Source: UBA6144 sp964399165 (lineage in GTDB: Bacteria; Bdellovibrionota; Bacteriovoracia; Bacteriovoracales; Bacteriovoracaceae). Taken from it: a stretch of 64,000 bases of DNA. The stretch covers positions 1 to 64,000 of the forward strand of contig CAYNPO010000013.1 of NCBI GenBank assembly GCA_964399165.1. Reading direction: 5' to 3'. The translations under genes and the position numbers were made by a program. Shown here one piece after another: positions 51,621-60,049 of this stretch. The notes beneath the pieces are model-generated. The model made no database searches. It was given only the letters and a program-made list of their open reading frames with translations, and was not told the origin of the DNA. Position 1 is the first letter of the stretch, and the number at the start of each line of letters is the position of its first letter.

Positions 51621-52816
51621 TGCGCGCGCCCCGCTGTCCGCTCCATCCCGTTTCCTCGCGCCTCCTGCGCCAGGGTCACCCATGGGTGACACTGGACGCT
51701 TTCAGCCGCCGCTTCCCTGCAGAAGCGTCGTTCATTGTGGGCCAGGACGAGCGGGGCATGGACGTGGCGGTGTTGCTCCATGACCCTGGCCACAAGCAGG
51801 TGCGCGGGCGCATGTGGACCTACGAGCGCCCGTGGGAGCCGAAGAACTTCTGGCAGGAAGTGCGCGCCCGCCTGAAGAACGCGCGCCTGCGACGTAATGC
51901 CGCCCCATCGTTTGAGGGACGCGAGGACCGCTACTGGGTGTTCGGCGAGGCCGACGGGCTGCCGGGCCTGATGCTGCTGCAGCTGGGCCCCCATTGGGTC
52001 CTCCAGTACTACGCCCTCTGTTGGCGCGACAAACGCGAAGAACTCTCCGCGTGCCTCAAAGAGATTTTCCCCGAAATCGACTTCAACAACCTGTGGGAAC
52101 AGGCCCGCTCCGAAGACGGGAGCGGGCAGAAGAACCCTTTGCCTTGGGACGGGAAACCGCGCCAGGAAAAATTCCCGGTGAACGAACACGGCATGAAGCT
52201 GTGGGTGCGGCTCGGCGAGGCCTACGACTACGGTCTCTACCCCGACATGGCGGCCGTGCGCTTCGTCTTGCGCCCGAAGCTCGAAGGGAAGAAACGCGTG
52301 CTCAACCTCTACAGCTACACTGGTGCCTTCTCGCTGCAGGCCCTGGCCTTGGGGGCCGAGGAAGTCGTTTCTGTGGACTTATCCGGCAAGTACCTGGGGT
52401 GGTTGGAAGAAAACCTGTCCTTGAACGACGCGGGCTGGGCCGCGCGCCACCGCTCCCTCAAGTTGAGCGTGGAAGACGCCCTGGCACTCCTCGCCCAGGA
52501 GGGCAAAACCTTCGACGCCATCATCTGCGACCCACCCTCGGCCAGCTCCGACGGCAACAAGCGCTCCTCCGCGCTCCAGTCCTACGAGCGCCAATGGGAG
52601 GGGCTCACGAGACTCCTGGCCCCCGGTGGCTGGATGCTGACGTTCCTCAACACCCACGCGGTCTCACCCGCCAAGTTCGAGGCCCACCTCAAGGGACTGC
52701 AGGAGGGCGCCGCCCGCCCGCTGAAGATCCGCGAGCGCTACGGGCTGGCCGACGACTGTCCTACGCTCAAGGGCTTTCACGAAGGGAATTATCTGAAAGG
52801 AGTGCTCTGGTCATGA
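51620..52816 (+). CDS. rlmI: Class I SAM-dependent rRNA methyltransferase (RlmI type)
   Basis: A 398-residue enzyme probably methylating 23S rRNA cytosine. The SAM-binding motif I lies in LNLYSYTGAFSLQAL, with VVSVDLSGK and the CDPPSAS catalytic motif. An N-terminal PUA-like region (RQGHPWVTLDAF) is as in RlmI/K. It overlaps its neighbours by one base and ATGA, respectively. The exact target nucleotide is inferred from family. Confidence 0.85.
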   Translation: MRAPRCPLHPVSSRLLRQGHPWVTLDAFSRRFPAEASFIVGQDERGMDVAVLLHDPGHKQVRGRMWTYERPWEPKNFWQEVRARLKNARLRRNAAPSFEGREDRYWVFGEADGLPGLMLLQLGPHWVLQYYALCWRDKREELSACLKEIFPEIDFNNLWEQARSEDGSGQKNPLPWDGKPRQEKFPVNEHGMKLWVRLGEAYDYGLYPDMAAVRFVLRPKLEGKKRVLNLYSYTGAFSLQALALGAEEVVSVDLSGKYLGWLEENLSLNDAGWAARHRSLKLSVEDALALLAQEGKTFDAIICDPPSASSDGNKRSSALQSYERQWEGLTRLLAPGGWMLTFLNTHAVSPAKFEAHLKGLQEGAARPLKIRERYGLADDCPTLKGFHEGNYLKGVLWS

Positions 52817-53256
52817 ATCTCTACCTGGTCGTCCTGGTCATCGGCTGCGCCGCCATCCTGCAAGGGGGCCTCAACAGCCGCCTCATCCCCCACCTGGGCC
52901 TCACCTACACGGTGGTGCTCAACAACGCGGTTATCCTCCTGTGCAGCTTCGGCCTTCTGGCGGTGGCGCGCTGGGCGCCGGGGCTTTTGCCCGAGGCCTT
53001 CGCGCTCAAACCCGATCCCCGCGTCCCCGGGGCGTGGGCCGCTTGGCCCGCGGTGGTGGGCCTTTTGATAGTGGCGGGCCTCCCCTGGGCGTTCTCCCAG
53101 ACCGGTGCCCTGAGCGTGTTCATCCTGCTGGTGCTGGTGCAGCTGGTGGCGGGGCAGGTGTGGGACCTCACCGTGGAGGGCCTGCCCTTCAGCCCGTGGA
53201 AAGCCGCGGGCGCGGCCATCGCGTTCCTGGGCGTGCTGGTGGCGTCGAAAGGCTGA
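52813..53256 (+). CDS. DMT-family transporter (YdcZ/DUF606)
   Basis: A 147-residue membrane protein with about five transmembrane helices, of the DUF606 class. The QGGLNSRL segment (about 17-24) is typical. It overlaps the rlmI stop (ATGA). The substrate is unknown. Confidence 0.85.
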   Translation: MNLYLVVLVIGCAAILQGGLNSRLIPHLGLTYTVVLNNAVILLCSFGLLAVARWAPGLLPEAFALKPDPRVPGAWAAWPAVVGLLIVAGLPWAFSQTGALSVFILLVLVQLVAGQVWDLTVEGLPFSPWKAAGAAIAFLGVLVASKG

Positions 53257-54204
53257 TCAAGCCGCCTTCCTGAGTTCCTCCTGCCCTTCGGGCAGGGACA
53301 GGATCTCCGTCAGCGAGTTGCGCTTGCCGAAGATGTAGCCGTCCAGCTCGTACTTGCAGTGGCGCTTGTAGAGCTCGGTCTGGCTGATGAGGGCATGGGC
53401 CTTCTCGAGGTTATAATATGGGATGGTGGGGTACGTGTGGTGCTCCAGGTGCCGGTTGGTGTTGAAGGGCGCCACGAACAGCCGCTCCAGCCAGTTGGCG
53501 TTGATGGTTGGGGTCTCCTCCAGTTTGTGCACCTTCCCCTGTCCCTTGGACTCGTGGTGGGCGTGCTCGCTCATGGCGCGCAAGCGCACCAGTGGGTTCA
53601 TGAAGAGAGCGCTGGCCTGGACGATGAAGAACTCCTTCCAGAAGCCGAAGTAGCTGGCCACGGCGACCACCGCCAGCACGTGCAGGGGGAAGAGCACCCG
53701 CTCGAGCTTGGTGGTGAGCTTCCAGTTGGGCAGCACCTGCCACAGCTTCACCACCGCCACGTGCTCCTTCATGGTGAGGAGCAGGGCGTCCCGCACCAGG
53801 ATGCGCTTCACCACCGCCTTGGGCTTGGGGAAGTGCCAGGCGTCGTCGCTTTGCATGGCTGCGAAGTTGGGGTCCTTCATGGTCTGGGTCCACTGGTGGT
53901 GCGGGTTATGGGTCTTCCGGTACACCTCGGTGGACACCTGGAGCGGGAAGGAACAGAACACGTTGGAGACGGCGTCGTTGATGAACTCGTTCTTGTTGAT
54001 GAGGCCGTGGGCCCCGTCGTGCATGATGACCGTGAGGGCGTGCAGCCGGGAGGCGATCAACGCCATGGTGAGCGGCAGGAACCACCAGCTCTGGTGGGTG
54101 AGCCACAGGGCCCCCGCCACCACGGCCCAGCACCCCGCGATGTCCACCAGGGGGCGCCAGGAATTGGTCTTAGTCAGCTGCTTGAACTGCTCCGAGGTCA
54201 GCAT
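53257..54204 (-). CDS. Membrane fatty-acid desaturase/hydroxylase
   Basis: A 315-residue diiron membrane protein with the three histidine boxes of the desaturase superfamily: HDGAH (62-66), HNPHH (99-103) and HLEHH (252-256), plus an extra HAHH (214-217). Helical pairs lie at about 22-60 and 170-205. It probably inserts a double bond or hydroxyl into an acyl chain. AAGGAGG precedes the ATG. It is 9 bases downstream of the diiron oxidase gene on the same strand. Confidence 0.9.
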   Translation of the reverse strand: MLTSEQFKQLTKTNSWRPLVDIAGCWAVVAGALWLTHQSWWFLPLTMALIASRLHALTVIMHDGAHGLINKNEFINDAVSNVFCSFPLQVSTEVYRKTHNPHHQWTQTMKDPNFAAMQSDDAWHFPKPKAVVKRILVRDALLLTMKEHVAVVKLWQVLPNWKLTTKLERVLFPLHVLAVVAVASYFGFWKEFFIVQASALFMNPLVRLRAMSEHAHHESKGQGKVHKLEETPTINANWLERLFVAPFNTNRHLEHHTYPTIPYYNLEKAHALISQTELYKRHCKYELDGYIFGKRNSLTEILSLPEGQEELRKAA

Positions 54205-54213
54205 GCGGCCTCC

Positions 54214-54846
54214 TTAGGCGGCTTTCTTCCAGGACGAGCGCTTCTGTGCGGCTTCGCCCATCACGCTTTGGTAGACGTAGGCGGTGTACTCCAGGTTCTG
54301 CAGGATCCACTCCTGCTCCTGGGGACCGAAGGCCTTCACCGCGGCCAGGGCCTTCTCCACGTGGTCCACGTCTTCCTCGGCGTGCACCTTGAGGAACTTG
54401 CATGCCTTGGCGCCGTGGCTTTTTTGGGCGTGGGCGAGGGCTTCCTTGCCGATCTCGGCCGCCAGGGCCTCGAGGTAGAGGATGTAGCCCATCAAGGCGG
54501 CGGAGCCCTGAAACTGGATGCGGTAGTACTGGGACTGGTAGAAGGCTTGGGTTAAGGGATGCTCTTCGTAGTTCTGGACGCTGTCCCCCAGGGCCTCCAT
54601 ATCCTTCAGTGCAATCAGGTCATGGCGGTTCTCCTCCCCAATGTGGTCCAGCAGGCGTTGCTGGAAGGCCTTGTCCCGGGCATGGGCGGCGGCGTGCCCG
54701 AGGAGGGGTACGGAGTGGCACACGAAGAAATAGGTCTGACTCAGCCAGTTGCGGTAAAACTCGGGCTCGCCAAATTTCTCCAAGGGCAGGCGTTCGCGGA
54801 ACTCTTGCATCTTTTGGTCGAGAACTTGCTTGATGTCGCGTTTCAT
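54214..54846 (-). CDS. Heme-oxygenase-like diiron oxidase (HDO)
   Basis: A 210-residue all-helical protein of the iron-containing redox enzyme family. Predicted iron ligands are Glu72 and His75 (ExxH in EENRH), Glu126, Glu158 and His162 (ExxxH). Order and spacing closely match the ligand set of UndA as I recall it (E101, H104, E159, D190, H194), an HDO that decarboxylates fatty acids to terminal alkenes. GGAGG four bases before the ATG. The genes on both sides also concern acyl groups. The specific reaction is unknown. Confidence 0.8.
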   Translation of the reverse strand: MKRDIKQVLDQKMQEFRERLPLEKFGEPEFYRNWLSQTYFFVCHSVPLLGHAAAHARDKAFQQRLLDHIGEENRHDLIALKDMEALGDSVQNYEEHPLTQAFYQSQYYRIQFQGSAALMGYILYLEALAAEIGKEALAHAQKSHGAKACKFLKVHAEEDVDHVEKALAAVKAFGPQEQEWILQNLEYTAYVYQSVMGEAAQKRSSWKKAA

Positions 54847-54884
54847 GGGGCCTCCGGTTAGGGTCTGGATTTTTCCAAAAGGGG

Positions 54885-55667
54885 TTAAGCGGCTTTCTTC
54901 TTGTCGTCGACCAGGGTGAGGTGGCGGACTTCCGCGCCTACCCCCGCGGGCCGGGCAAGGGCCTCGCCGTCCACCGGCGGCAGCGCCATCAACGGGCGGT
55001 TGCCCAGGTAAGTGGCCCGTGACCACAGTCCGGCGGCGACTTCCTGGGTGCCGGCGCGGCAGTAGGCTTCCCAGATTTTTTCTTTCTGGTAGGCCACCAA
55101 CATCATGTCCTGGTTCTCGGCGTGGGGATAAGGCACCGCTCGCTCCAGCACCGTGGCACCGATGCCCTCACCGCAGGCGTCATCCACTTTGCGGCTGAGG
55201 TTCAAGGCGCCGGCCATGACCCCGGCGTCGGAGGCCATGAAACGCAGCATGCAGTAAAAGGATACGACGTCCTTCCACCGGCAGACCTGCTGGCGGCCAG
55301 TGAACTCGGGGTGCACGGTGAAGAGCGAGCATACGGAGGCGTTGGTTGACACGCTCTTAAGACCTTCCATCGCTTTGGGGGTCCACCCTTCGAACCAGCC
55401 GTAGTCCTGGGACCATGGCTGTGAGAGGTCCATGAAGGTGAAACAGGAAAGGCCGACGCAACGGCCGCGCCAAAAGATCGCGCCCACTTCGTCGGTGAGC
55501 CACAGGGCGTCCGAGTGGAGGTGCGGGTCCAATCCGGAGTCGCGACGGAATTTCAGCCAGGACTGGAACCAGCACTCGTACATCTGGGCATAAAATGTTT
55601 CGTAGCCTGGGACCGGACGCTTGGATGGCATCAGCACGTAACGGATCTCATTGACGGGAATCGACAT
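54885..55667 (-). CDS. GNAT/LuxI-like acyltransferase
   Basis: A 260-residue protein with an acyl-CoA N-acyltransferase-like fold. An aromatic N-terminal region (YETFYAQMYECWFQSWLKFRR, split around residues 22-42) and FTVHPEFTGRQQ resemble LuxI/FeeM-type acyl synthases and the GNAT V/PxxRG core. It could join an acyl chain from a thioester to a small acceptor. AAGGAG precedes the ATG. It leads the HDO-desaturase operon. Fold call moderate, acceptor unknown. Confidence 0.65.
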   Translation of the reverse strand: MSIPVNEIRYVLMPSKRPVPGYETFYAQMYECWFQSWLKFRRDSGLDPHLHSDALWLTDEVGAIFWRGRCVGLSCFTFMDLSQPWSQDYGWFEGWTPKAMEGLKSVSTNASVCSLFTVHPEFTGRQQVCRWKDVVSFYCMLRFMASDAGVMAGALNLSRKVDDACGEGIGATVLERAVPYPHAENQDMMLVAYQKEKIWEAYCRAGTQEVAAGLWSRATYLGNRPLMALPPVDGEALARPAGVGAEVRHLTLVDDKKKAA

Positions 55668-55777
55668 GCCCTTCTCCTTGTGAAGACTTCATCGGCACGG
55701 ATAGAAAGTTTCCGCGCCCCGGCAGGGCCTAATTTTTTTTGAGGCAGCTAATGGGGCAAGATTGCGCGATTAAGGAG

Positions 55778-55797
55778 TTCTTAACGATCGTTAAGAA
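55778..55797. repeat. Perfect 20-bp palindrome upstream of the acyltransferase gene
   Basis: TTCTTAACGATCGTTAAGAA is its own reverse complement. It overlaps the stop codon of the histidine kinase gene and lies 111-130 bases upstream of the acyltransferase start. There is no T-tract, so an operator for a dimeric regulator is more likely than a terminator. Confidence 0.85.
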
Positions 55798-57326
55798 TAA
55801 AGGGGAGCGTCGCTTTTGAAACTAGGGCCCCTGGCGGGCTGAGAAGGTGCAAGACCCTGGGTCGTCTCAAGTAGTTCCACCGCTACGAGGGTGCCCGGTT
55901 GGCCGGGACGACCAATCGGAGAGGGAGACTGCAGGTGCACACGCCCTCCCATTCGGCTGGCGAAGAAGCGCATAAGCAACACGCCGAAACCGGTGCCGGT
56001 CTCCCCCTCAGTCCCGGGTCGGTGGGCTGGAGACTCTTCGTCATTGCGGGCCAATCCGATCCCTTGATCCATGATCTGAATGCGCAAGGCCTCCCCGGCG
56101 AGTTCGAGGCGTACTAAGATGCGGCCTCCGCGCGGGGAAAATTTGATGGCGTTGCTGAGAGCGTTGGCGAGGATGTGCTCCCCGAGGGCGCCCGCGTCCA
56201 CACGGGCAAAGACGCCCGCAGGCACCAGGTTTTCGAACTCTAACCGCAGGTCTTTACGCTCCAACAACGGACGCAAGGCCTCTTCCGTTTCACGCGCCAC
56301 GCGCTCGAGTCCTCCCCGATCCAAGGGCTCCGTGCGCAAAGGGGCCCGCATCGCTTGGCGGATGCGCCATATGATGTCTGTGGCAACCTTCGCGGACCTC
56401 TCCATCTTTTTGAGCACGGCCGGCACGTCCAACCCGCCGCCTCGTTCAGCGTCCTGGAGCAGGCTGATATAAGAGGTCAGCACCGTCAGTGGGTTACACA
56501 AGTCGTGGGCCATGGTTTTCACCAAGATCTCGTTCATGGAGCGCTTCTCGTCCAGCTCCAGATTCGCCGCACGCAAATGCTCGAGCACAGTTTCTTTTTG
56601 TACCAAGGCCAGCTCGAGCTCAGTGTAGAGGCGTTCCACTTCCATACGGGGGGCGAACTCGGGTTTTGCCCCCGAGATCCGCTCGATGACGGTGGAAAGC
56701 TGGGAGCGCTCGCGCCGCTCACGCCGCTGGAGCAAGAGCAAAGGCAGGAAGATGGACAGGGACTGGTACTCCGCAATCGAGATGGACCATCCCCAATACT
56801 GGGTGCTGGCGTCCAAGCGGAAGAAGGCGTAGTTGAAATGGTGGATGATGCCGCCGATGAAGATGCAGGCGATGCCCTTCTCGATCCAGCTGGAATCGCG
56901 GCGCGCGGCCACTAAAGTGTTCCATGCCGGCGGGACCATGATCCAGCAACCGGCCACCACGACTGGCAGCATGGCCAAGGTGAAGTCCTTATGCGTGAGA
57001 AGCATCCAGCCGCTGGCCACAGAACTCACGACCACCCCAGCTAGCCATGGCCTGAAAGGAAAGCGCATTTCCCGTGCGTCGTAGAGGAACTTGGTGAGGT
57101 AGTACATGGGGATGAACTGGGGGAAGAAAGCAAAGCCGATTTGCACCGGGCCATTATTGAGCACCGCCGCCGCTGCGTAGGTGACCATGAGAGATGTCCA
57201 ATAGAGGATGAGGTCACCGTACGGGCGGTAGCCAGTGTAGACACGCGCGGCGACCGCAATCAGAAAATTGATGATCGTGGTGCCCAAAAGAAACGCGAAA
57301 ATCGTGAGAACGACCTGTTGACTCAT
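55791..57326 (-). CDS. Multi-TM sensor histidine kinase
   Basis: A 511-residue kinase. Residues 1-200 contain about seven transmembrane helices, a ligand-sensing layout like LqsS/CqsS rather than a periplasmic PAS type. A coiled linker precedes the HisKA domain with phospho-acceptor His274 in MAHDLCNPL and HATPase_c with N box NALSNAIKFSPRGG (388-401), G1 DQGIGLA and G2 GTGFGVLL. No receiver domain is attached and no response regulator is nearby. It lies directly upstream of the acyltransferase-HDO-desaturase genes. Confidence 0.88.
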   Translation of the reverse strand: MSQQVVLTIFAFLLGTTIINFLIAVAARVYTGYRPYGDLILYWTSLMVTYAAAAVLNNGPVQIGFAFFPQFIPMYYLTKFLYDAREMRFPFRPWLAGVVVSSVASGWMLLTHKDFTLAMLPVVVAGCWIMVPPAWNTLVAARRDSSWIEKGIACIFIGGIIHHFNYAFFRLDASTQYWGWSISIAEYQSLSIFLPLLLLQRRERRERSQLSTVIERISGAKPEFAPRMEVERLYTELELALVQKETVLEHLRAANLELDEKRSMNEILVKTMAHDLCNPLTVLTSYISLLQDAERGGGLDVPAVLKKMERSAKVATDIIWRIRQAMRAPLRTEPLDRGGLERVARETEEALRPLLERKDLRLEFENLVPAGVFARVDAGALGEHILANALSNAIKFSPRGGRILVRLELAGEALRIQIMDQGIGLARNDEESPAHRPGTEGETGTGFGVLLMRFFASRMGGRVHLQSPSPIGRPGQPGTLVAVELLETTQGLAPSQPARGPSFKSDAPLYS

Positions 57327-57336
57327 GCGCGGGCAT

Positions 57337-57357
57337 AATTGACGACCCTAGTCAATT
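57337..57357. repeat. Inverted repeat at the kinase gene start
   Basis: AATTGAC-N7-GTCAATT, perfect 7-bp arms, 11 bases upstream of the histidine kinase ATG. It could be an operator; it lacks a T-run. Confidence 0.6.
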
Positions 57358-57365
57358 TGCAAGGG

Positions 57366-57668
57366 CTAAAATGCGGCGAGTCGGCCGGTGAGGATTTCCC
57401 AGAACATCCGGAAGTCCCCCAACAGAGAGAAAACAGGGTGTTTGAAGGTGGCGGGATGATTTTTCTCGTACACCATATGACCTATCCACGCGAAACCATA
57501 CCCAAAGACTGGGATGAACAAGAATAGGCCCCACTTCCCTGTAAAAAATACGGCAAGGAGGAGGGTGATCACGAAACTGGTTCCAATGAAATGCAGCCGA
57601 CGGGTCATCAGATTACGGTGCTGCCTCAGGTAGAACGGATAGAAATCATCAAAGCTCTTAAATTCCAT
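57366..57668 (-). CDS. DUF962/Mpo1-like membrane protein
   Basis: A 100-residue protein with three to four transmembrane segments and the conserved histidines LHFIGT (25-30) and GHMVYEKNHPATF (63-75). The yeast homologue Mpo1 is an iron-dependent dioxygenase acting on 2-hydroxy fatty acids; the bacterial protein may do the same or a related lipid reaction. AGGGGGG precedes the ATG. It is upstream of the histidine kinase on the same strand. Confidence 0.85.
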   Translation of the reverse strand: MEFKSFDDFYPFYLRQHRNLMTRRLHFIGTSFVITLLLAVFFTGKWGLFLFIPVFGYGFAWIGHMVYEKNHPATFKHPVFSLLGDFRMFWEILTGRLAAF

Positions 57669-57815
57669 CTCGCCCCCCTTTATTTAATTGTGGCAGGCCC
57701 TGCTGCAGAGGGCAACCCAAAACTCGCTAGGTGCTTGAAAGAACTTATTAAGAAGATCTAAATAGGCGCCTTCCTCTCCTCAGCAATCCCGACGAAAAAC
57801 CGATGAGGGACCTGT

Positions 57816-58730
57816 ATGGGATGGAAGCTCCTCACCCTCATGGTCCTCACTTCCGGCTGCGCTTTTTTCCGCGCGGATCCCGGACGTCCTTTGCGTTTGC
57901 CCGCCAGCGGCGGGGCGCCTCTCATCCATATCGAAACCCCGACCCTCCAAGTGAACGACGATGCGGAGTATTGCACGCGCGACGAGGATGTGGTGGACAC
58001 CGTGGTCTTCCACCACACCGACGGCAGCCCCTTCGAGACGGTGGAAGACGTGAACAACAGCCGGCTGCTGATCTCACCCGATTGGTACATGATGGGCTAC
58101 CACTTCACGATCAGTGGCCCTTACCGCAACCCCGCCATCAACGCCCCCCGTGAAGTCACCGTGAGCCAAGGCCGTCCCTTCAACATCACCGGCGCCCACT
58201 TGGGCGTGGGTCCCGGCAATCGCCCCTTCTATTCCCCCGCCACTCCAGACGTCCGCCGTTTCCTGCAGATCATGCCCAACGCGGTGATGTGCCAACAGGG
58301 AACTCGGGCAGCCACCGACACCTTCAACCGTTTGCTCAACGTGAAATCCCACTACACCACGGTGGCGATTGCCATCATCGGGGAGTACGCCCCCTTCCAC
58401 CGCACCAACGAACCCACTGGCTATCAAGGCCCCCCCCACCAGATGTCGGACGCCATGCTGGACGCGTCCGCGCGGCTCATTTGCGAGCTGCAGAGACGTT
58501 ACCCAAACCTCAGGAGGGTGGGCGGCCACCGCAACTACGGCTTCCATCCCGACGGCTTCAGCCGTACCTCCTGCCCGGGGATCCACATCGAGAACGCCAT
58601 CCCGGAAATTCTCCGCCGCGCGCGCCTCCTGCGCTTGGATGATGGCTCCTCCTGTTCCTTCACGCAAGTCGCGACCTACTGCCGCGACGGTAGCCTCCCC
58701 CACCCCCAGACCAGACGGTGCCCACGATGA
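57816..58730 (+). CDS. N-acetylmuramoyl-L-alanine amidase lipoprotein
   Basis: A 304-residue amidase_2/PGRP-fold protein. The lipobox LTSGC ends at Cys15. Zinc ligands are probably His66 or His67 in VVFHHTDG, the histidine in VGGHRNYG and Cys253 in SCPGIHI. It trims stem peptides from peptidoglycan. It is the first of three genes with coupled starts. Confidence 0.88.
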   Translation: MGWKLLTLMVLTSGCAFFRADPGRPLRLPASGGAPLIHIETPTLQVNDDAEYCTRDEDVVDTVVFHHTDGSPFETVEDVNNSRLLISPDWYMMGYHFTISGPYRNPAINAPREVTVSQGRPFNITGAHLGVGPGNRPFYSPATPDVRRFLQIMPNAVMCQQGTRAATDTFNRLLNVKSHYTTVAIAIIGEYAPFHRTNEPTGYQGPPHQMSDAMLDASARLICELQRRYPNLRRVGGHRNYGFHPDGFSRTSCPGIHIENAIPEILRRARLLRLDDGSSCSFTQVATYCRDGSLPHPQTRRCPR

Positions 58731-59113
58731 AAGTCTTCTTGGCCCTCTTCCTTGTCCTTCTACCCTTCGCCACCTTCGCCAAAGCGGTGGAACCAGCCGA
58801 CCGCGAGGAGATCACCCGCCTGTTCCAGCGGTACCTTCAGGTGATGGCGCAACATGAGACCGATCAACTGCCGAACGTCTTCACCGAGCGCTTCCTCGAG
58901 CGCGAAGGGGGCGCCTCCGTCTTCGAGGCCAACCTGAACTCCGTTCCCAAATACGCCGTCCCCCGCCATCAGGTGGAGGTGATCCGCCAAGTGGGGAACC
59001 AGGCCGCCGCCAAGCTCATCATCACCCAGGATGCCCCCTCCAAGACTTTCTTCCGCGTACGCAAGGAGAGCGGAGGCTGGCGCATCGACGGCAAGATCGA
59101 TTCCCATGAGTAA
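58727..59113 (+). CDS. Exported NTF2-like protein
   Basis: A 128-residue protein with a signal peptide (about 1-19, ending FAKA). The mature part, DREEITRLFQRYLQVMAQHE... ending in WRIDGKIDSHE, resembles a small SnoaL/NTF2-like fold. The ATG overlaps the amidase stop (ATGA). Function unknown. Confidence 0.7.
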   Translation: MKVFLALFLVLLPFATFAKAVEPADREEITRLFQRYLQVMAQHETDQLPNVFTERFLEREGGASVFEANLNSVPKYAVPRHQVEVIRQVGNQAAAKLIITQDAPSKTFFRVRKESGGWRIDGKIDSHE

Positions 59114-59462
59114 GCATCTCCTCCTCGTGCTGGCCATCTTCGCTTCTTGTGGCAAAGTCCAGCAGGTGCAGGAAGGCATCTCGGCCCTCACGACATCCAA
59201 TGACCTCAAGTTGGTGGACGTACGCGCGGGTTTCGCCTTCAACGGCGGCGCCGGTGGATATGACTATTTGGAGTACGAATCCACCCAGTACCGATTGGGT
59301 GACGTCTCCCCTAGCGCGGCCCAGGTCTTAGATGCCCTTCCCGAAGGCCAACGGATACCCGTGTACTTCAAAGGCCAATTCGCCCGCCGTTCGGGCGTCA
59401 TGGGCGCCCCCGGCTCCACGGTCTTCGACGTAGTGGATCTGGAGAGCCTGCGCCGCCAGTGA
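59106..59462 (+). CDS. Lipoprotein of unknown function
   Basis: A 118-residue lipoprotein precursor with lipobox IFASC (Cys15). The mature part is beta-rich. The ATG overlaps the end of the preceding gene by eight bases. It completes a three-gene envelope operon. No family is recognised. Confidence 0.7.
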   Translation: MSKHLLLVLAIFASCGKVQQVQEGISALTTSNDLKLVDVRAGFAFNGGAGGYDYLEYESTQYRLGDVSPSAAQVLDALPEGQRIPVYFKGQFARRSGVMGAPGSTVFDVVDLESLRRQ

Positions 59463-59542
59463 GGCCCCCTCAACGGGCCCGGAAGAGCGTCACCGCTTAG
59501 CCCAGGAACGCGTCCACTTGGAGCGAACGCCTTCCCACGCTC

Positions 59543-60049
59543 CTAGGCCTTAACGATGCGGTCCCGCCACGCGCGCACGTCCGGCGCCAGATAGTCGTAC
59601 TTCATGGCATCGATGGTGTACTGGGCGAACTCGTAGTCGTGGGAGTGCGTCAGGCACTCCGTGGGGCACACGGTGGTGCACAAGCCGCAGTAGCAGCACA
59701 GAGCGGTGTCGATCACGAACTGGGTGAGGTTCAAGCGGATGGGGGTGCCATCGTCGGTCTTGAGCACCGGCGCGCCTTCGGGGCGTTTCTCTGAGGCGAT
59801 GTAGATGCAATCCACCGGACAGGCCATGGCGCATTGGGTGCAGGAGATGCAGTTTTGGGCGTCGTTGAAGAGTCGCATGCGTGCCCGCTCGGGGAGCACC
59901 TCGCGGACCTCGGGGTATTCGATCGACACAGGCTTCACGCCCCACACGTAGCGGAAGGTGATCCACATGCCCTTCACGGTGGTGTACACCGCGCGGTAGA
60001 GGTCGACGAAATACTGCTTGAAGGAATTGTGTTCGATCACGTAGCTCAT
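59543..60049 (-). CDS. nuoI: NADH-quinone oxidoreductase subunit I
   Basis: A 168-residue peripheral arm subunit of complex I with two [4Fe-4S] clusters: CISCTQCAMAC (67-77) and CCYCGLCTTVC (118-128), plus the crossover cysteines at 81 and 132. GAGGTGGACAG precedes the ATG. It is coupled to nuoD (ATGA) and is the last gene of a nuoB-C-D-I operon. Confidence 0.95.
   Translation of the reverse strand: MSYVIEHNSFKQYFVDLYRAVYTTVKGMWITFRYVWGVKPVSIEYPEVREVLPERARMRLFNDAQNCISCTQCAMACPVDCIYIASEKRPEGAPVLKTDDGTPIRLNLTQFVIDTALCCYCGLCTTVCPTECLTHSHDYEFAQYTIDAMKYDYLAPDVRAWRDRIVKA

Noticed and set aside
55668..55777. Riboswitch or small RNA in the region before the acyltransferase
   Set aside because: No conserved structure recognised; only short A/T runs and a small imperfect hairpin.
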